Made by a program: the position numbers and the translations under genes. The notes under the pieces were generated by a model. That model worked only from the letters and a program-made list of their open reading frames with translations, had not been told where the DNA came from and did not search any database. A DNA stretch of 16,984 bases from Bacillota bacterium (GTDB lineage Bacteria > Bacillota > Clostridia > Lachnospirales > Lachnospiraceae): NCBI GenBank assembly GCA_023399455.1, contig JAEWPN010000254.1, positions 1 to 16,984 on the forward strand, written 5' to 3'. Below are positions 13,675 to 16,984 of the stretch, piece after piece (positions within the stretch are counted from its first letter, which is position 1; each line of letters opens with the position of its first letter).

Positions 13675-14574
13675 ATGCAGTCAAATAAGCGGGAGAGAAG
13701 AGAACAGATACTCGGATATTTTTTTATTGTACCGGCGGTTATTTATATGCTGACATTTATAGGATACCCGATTGCATACAACTGGATGATCAGTCTTCAG
13801 GACGTGACTGCAAAAACATTGGGCAGCGCAGCAAGAGACTTTGTAGGATTTGATAATTATAAATTGATCTTTATGGATTTAACCTTTAGAAAAGCGTTAT
13901 TGCACACATTTGTTTATACGATCGGATGCCTGGTAATTCAATTTTCGCTGGGATTTTTATTTGCGATGTTTTTTGCTAAGAAGTTTGCACTTTCAAAGGC
14001 AATCAGAGGGTTTATTGTTATCAGTTGGATGCTTCCGGTCACGGTAACCGCACTTGTATTTAAGTTTATGTTTGCAGAAAGCAATGGTATCATCAACACT
14101 ATTTTGATGAATTTACATATAATCAAGCAGCCGATCGGCTGGCTTCTTCAAGGAAATACGGCAATGCTCGGACTCATAATCGCTAATTCATGGGTAGGGA
14201 TTCCTTTCAATATGCTGCTGCTTACTACGGGATTGAATAACATTCCGGGGGACATATATGAAGCTGCCTCCATCGACGGAGCGAGCGGAACACAGAAGTT
14301 TTTCAAAATTACGATTCCCCTTCTGAAACCGACAATTATGTCCGTATTGGTACTTGGCTTTGTTCTTACCTTCAAAGTATTTGATCTGGTATATGTAATG
14401 ACCGGGGGAGGGCCGGTGGATGCGACGGAAGTATTGTCGACTTATTCTTACAAGCTGTCCTTCCAGCTGTTTCATTTCGGAGAAGGAGCGGCAGTCGCCA
14501 ATGTATTGTTTGTCTGCTTGTTTCTGGTAGCGTTAGTTTACCTGAAAACAATATCAAAGGATGAAGTGATATAA
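13675..14574 (+). CDS. Sugar ABC transporter permease, MalF/UgpA type
   Basis: This 299-residue inner permease subunit has six predicted membrane helices. The first lies in ILGYFFIVPAVIYMLTFIGYP, the standard opening of this family. The coupling motif EAASIDGASGTQKFFKITIP starts at about residue 196 and docks on the ATPase. The end reads FLVALVYLKTISKDEVI. I place the start at ATG 13675 (MQSNKRERRE) because AAGGAAGG (13661-13668) lies six bases before it; a TTG at 13669 directly abuts that site and is less likely. It forms a heterodimer with the next gene product. No ATPase gene is adjacent, so the complex probably borrows a shared MsmK/MsmX-type ATPase. Confidence 0.94.
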   Translation: MQSNKRERREQILGYFFIVPAVIYMLTFIGYPIAYNWMISLQDVTAKTLGSAARDFVGFDNYKLIFMDLTFRKALLHTFVYTIGCLVIQFSLGFLFAMFFAKKFALSKAIRGFIVISWMLPVTVTALVFKFMFAESNGIINTILMNLHIIKQPIGWLLQGNTAMLGLIIANSWVGIPFNMLLLTTGLNNIPGDIYEAASIDGASGTQKFFKITIPLLKPTIMSVLVLGFVLTFKVFDLVYVMTGGGPVDATEVLSTYSYKLSFQLFHFGEGAAVANVLFVCLFLVALVYLKTISKDEVI

Positions 14575-14608
14575 GCGAAGTACAGGAAGAAAGGAGCACA
14601 GCTATTAT

Positions 14609-15445
14609 ATGAAAAATATACACCTTACTTATAGACATAAAAACATTTTACTCAGTGCGGCAGCCGTAATCATCGCTTGTATTTTCCTGTTTCCGCTATA
14701 CTGGATTGTCGTTAATTCCTTTAAGCTGGACAGCGAAATTTTTGCCGGCACGCCGACATTATGGCCTGAAGATTTTACTTTAAAAGCATATAAAGACCAA
14801 TTGGGAAGCCTGTCTGTCACAATGAAGAATTCGGTCATCATAGCGGCCGGTTCTATGCTTTTGTCTTTATGCCTGTCGGTTCCGGCGGCATATGGTCTGG
14901 CAAGATACAAAGTGAGAGGAATGAAAGTGTTCGTATTGATATTCCTCATTACGCAGATGCTTCCCGCCTCTCTGGTTCTGACACCATTATTTTTGATTTT
15001 TTCAAAGCTGGGAATATTGAATTCCTATTGGGCGCCTATTTTGTCCACGGCGACCATATCCATACCGTTTATTGTCCTGATGCTCCGTCCGGGTTTCCTT
15101 AGTATGCCGAAAGAACTGGAAGATGCCGCAAAAATAGACGGCTGTAATGCACTTACCGCCTTTTTCCGCATTGCGATTCCTATTTCAAAGCCTACGGTAA
15201 TTACCGCGGCATGCTTCAGCTTCGTATTTGCCTGGAATGATCTGGCATATTCCATGACCTTTAACACAAAAGAAGTGATGCGCCCGATGACATCGGCCAT
15301 CTATACATTTATGAATCAATACGGCACAAAATGGAACAGTATTATGGCATATGGAGTCCTGTTGATTCTTCCAAGCTGCATCATCTTTGTAACCATGCAG
15401 AAACATATCGTGGAAGGTATGACGAGCGGTTCCGTAAAAGGATAA
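14609..15445 (+). CDS. Sugar ABC transporter permease, MalG/UgpE type
   Basis: This 278-residue second permease subunit starts with a hydrophobic helix (ILLSAAAVIIACIFLFPLYW) followed by VNSFKLDSEIF, the classic MalG-type opening. The coupling motif LEDAAKIDGCNALTAFFRIAIP begins near residue 170, and the protein ends MQKHIVEGMTSGSVKG, the family's usual C-terminus. Start ATG 14609 lies 12 bases after AAAGGAG (14590-14596), a slightly long spacing, and 34 bases after the previous stop. It completes the channel for the sugar bound by the lipoprotein encoded upstream. Confidence 0.94.
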   Translation: MKNIHLTYRHKNILLSAAAVIIACIFLFPLYWIVVNSFKLDSEIFAGTPTLWPEDFTLKAYKDQLGSLSVTMKNSVIIAAGSMLLSLCLSVPAAYGLARYKVRGMKVFVLIFLITQMLPASLVLTPLFLIFSKLGILNSYWAPILSTATISIPFIVLMLRPGFLSMPKELEDAAKIDGCNALTAFFRIAIPISKPTVITAACFSFVFAWNDLAYSMTFNTKEVMRPMTSAIYTFMNQYGTKWNSIMAYGVLLILPSCIIFVTMQKHIVEGMTSGSVKG

Positions 15446-15476
15446 ATATTAAATTGCTGAAAGGAGAATTAGTAAG

Positions 15477-16984
15477 ATGAATGTATTTAGGCAGGAAGAG
15501 AATTGTTTGAAATTTCATTATGACGCAGAGGAGCTTTGGATCCAGCCATGGGGGCCCAACAGCTTTCGTGTCCGTGCCTCCAAAATGGCCCAGATGCCTG
15601 GTGAGGACTGGGTGCTTGAGATGGAGCCGGAGAAGGCAATAGCGGATATAAGAATAGAAAAGGATTATGCGGCAATTAAAAACGGTAAAATTGAGGCCAG
15701 GATTTCCCGTTATGGAAAGCTCACATTTTATAACCAGAAAGGGGAAGTGCTGTTAGATGAATATTTGCGGAACAGGTTGGATGTATTCGCGGATTACTGC
15801 AGCGCACTTGAGGTTGAAGCCAGAGAATTCAAGCCGATTCCGGGAGGGGATTATCATCTGTCCATGCGTTTTGTTTCCAATCCTGAAGAAAAAATATATG
15901 GCATGGGACAATATCAGCAGCCTTATCTGAATCTTAAGGGTGCGGATCTCGAACTGGCACAGAGAAATTCACAGGCCAGTGTACCGTTTGCTATTTCCTC
16001 CCTGGGATATGGATTTCTTTGGAATAATCCGGCAGTCGGAAGGACTATATTCGGCAAGAATATTACAACCTGGGAAGCATATTCCACCAAAGCACTGGAT
16101 TATTGGATTACAGCGGAGGACACTCCTGCCAAAATAGAAGAGGCATATGCCGGGGTGGCGGGCACGGTGCCTATGATGCCGGATTACGCTATGGGATTCT
16201 GGCAGTGTAAACTTCGTTACCAGACGCAGGAGGAGCTTTTGGAGGTAGCAAGGGAATATAAAAGAAGGGAACTCCCTATTTCCGTTATTGTTATTGATTA
16301 CTTCCACTGGCCGCTGCAGGGCGACTGGAAATTTGATCCCAAGTATTGGCCGGATCCGGATGCCATGATTAAAGAATTGAAAGATATGGGTATCGAGCTC
16401 ATGGTCTCCATATGGCCCACTGTGGATTATCGCAGTGAGAATTTTGATGAGATGAAGGAAAAAGGATATTTAATCCGTACCGACAGGGGATTTCGTATGG
16501 TTATGGATTTCCAGGGAAATACTGTTCATTTCGATGCGACTAATCCTGAAGCCAGGGAATATGTATGGCAGAAAGCGAAGAAGAACTATTATGATAAAGG
16601 TATAAAAGTGTTCTGGCTGGATGAGGCAGAGCCGGAATACAGTATTTATGATTTCGACAACTACCGTTATCATATGGGGCCCAACGTACAAATTGGAAAT
16701 ATTTATCCTGCTATGTATGCGAAAACCTTTTTTGACGGTATGAAAGCAGAGGGACAGGAGAATATCATCAATCTGCTCCGCTGTGCATGGGCAGGCTCCC
16801 AGAAATATGGAGCGCTCGTGTGGTCGGGAGATATTCATTCCAGTTTCGGGAGCCTGCGCAATCAGCTGGCAGCAGGATTGAATATGGGGATTGCAGGAAT
16901 TCCATGGTGGACCACCGATATCGGAGGATTCCACGGAGGAGATCCAGGGGACCCTGCGTTTCAGGAGCTATTGATAAGATGGTT
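15477..16984 (+). CDS. Glycoside hydrolase family 31, 3' end outside the window
   Basis: The frame starts at ATG 15477, ten bases after AAGGAG (15461-15466), and runs off the window end with 502 codons visible, roughly two thirds of a typical GH31 enzyme. The N-terminal beta-sandwich region ends near residue 235. The catalytic barrel then opens with YAMGFWQCKLRYQT (from about 238), VIVIDYFHWPLQGDW with Asp274, and VFWLDEAEPEY with likely nucleophile Asp382. Likely acid/base is Asp452 in VWSGDIHSSF, followed by GIPWWTTDIGGF. No signal peptide is visible, so it acts in the cytoplasm on imported substrate. GH31 includes alpha-glucosidases, alpha-xylosidases and transferases. The WLDxxEPE form of the nucleophile motif is seen in alpha-xylosidase-like branches, but substrate cannot be fixed from sequence alone. 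Confidence 0.93.
   Translation, partial: MNVFRQEENCLKFHYDAEELWIQPWGPNSFRVRASKMAQMPGEDWVLEMEPEKAIADIRIEKDYAAIKNGKIEARISRYGKLTFYNQKGEVLLDEYLRNRLDVFADYCSALEVEAREFKPIPGGDYHLSMRFVSNPEEKIYGMGQYQQPYLNLKGADLELAQRNSQASVPFAISSLGYGFLWNNPAVGRTIFGKNITTWEAYSTKALDYWITAEDTPAKIEEAYAGVAGTVPMMPDYAMGFWQCKLRYQTQEELLEVAREYKRRELPISVIVIDYFHWPLQGDWKFDPKYWPDPDAMIKELKDMGIELMVSIWPTVDYRSENFDEMKEKGYLIRTDRGFRMVMDFQGNTVHFDATNPEAREYVWQKAKKNYYDKGIKVFWLDEAEPEYSIYDFDNYRYHMGPNVQIGNIYPAMYAKTFFDGMKAEGQENIINLLRCAWAGSQKYGALVWSGDIHSSFGSLRNQLAAGLNMGIAGIPWWTTDIGGFHGGDPGDPAFQELLIRW

Noticed and set aside
16470..16934. 154-codon frame on the - strand inside the GH31 gene
   Set aside because: The + strand frame contains the GH31 catalytic residues and is continuous; the minus frame is a shadow.

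Overview
The window looks like chromosomal DNA from a Gram-positive anaerobe of the Clostridia, most plausibly a Lachnospiraceae gut bacterium. This is inferred from strong AGGAGG-type ribosome binding sites, short lipoprotein signal peptides ending in ACGS with acidic linkers, a YesM/YesN two-component pair beside a carbohydrate ABC operon, and moderate GC content. No rRNA, tRNA, CRISPR array, insertion sequence or phage gene was seen.

Region 1 (1-4277, + strand) begins inside a TetR-family regulator. A small hairpin follows, then two overlapping genes for a heterodimeric exporter-fold ABC transporter. Its nucleotide-binding motifs (DEATAFAD in the first protein, DESTASIDPENE in the second) resemble the IrtA/IrtB and YbtP/YbtQ siderophore transporters, which import despite their exporter fold. 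Behind it lies a 51-codon reading frame that looks like the severed C-terminal tail of an ABC ATPase.

Region 2 (4268-8296, - strand, convergent with region 1) is a classic ferric-siderophore-type importer operon: binding lipoprotein, two FecCD-type permeases and an ATPase, each overlapping the next. It has an exact consensus promoter (TTGACA, 17 bp, TATAAT). A 58-bp nearly perfect palindrome sits on its -10 box and start site. The core of that palindrome, GTTAG-N6-CTAAC, also occurs upstream of the first ABC gene in region 1. The two transport modules may therefore share one regulator, plausibly metal-responsive.

Region 3 (8354-16984) is a carbohydrate-uptake locus. A LacI-family regulator (- strand) is divergent from a YesM-type sensor kinase and a YesN-type AraC response regulator. 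Next come a sugar-binding lipoprotein, a hairpin, two MalF/MalG-type permeases and a GH31 glycoside hydrolase cut off by the window end. The kinase pair probably senses an extracellular sugar and switches on the transporter. GH31 would then cleave the imported oligosaccharide in the cytoplasm. No ATPase for this importer is visible, so a shared MsmK/MsmX-type subunit encoded elsewhere is likely.

Intergenic stretches are all shorter than 300 bases. The three largest are 4084-4267 (ATPase-tail-like frame), 8206-8353 (promoter and palindrome) and 9371-9613 (divergent promoters and a 19-bp palindrome).
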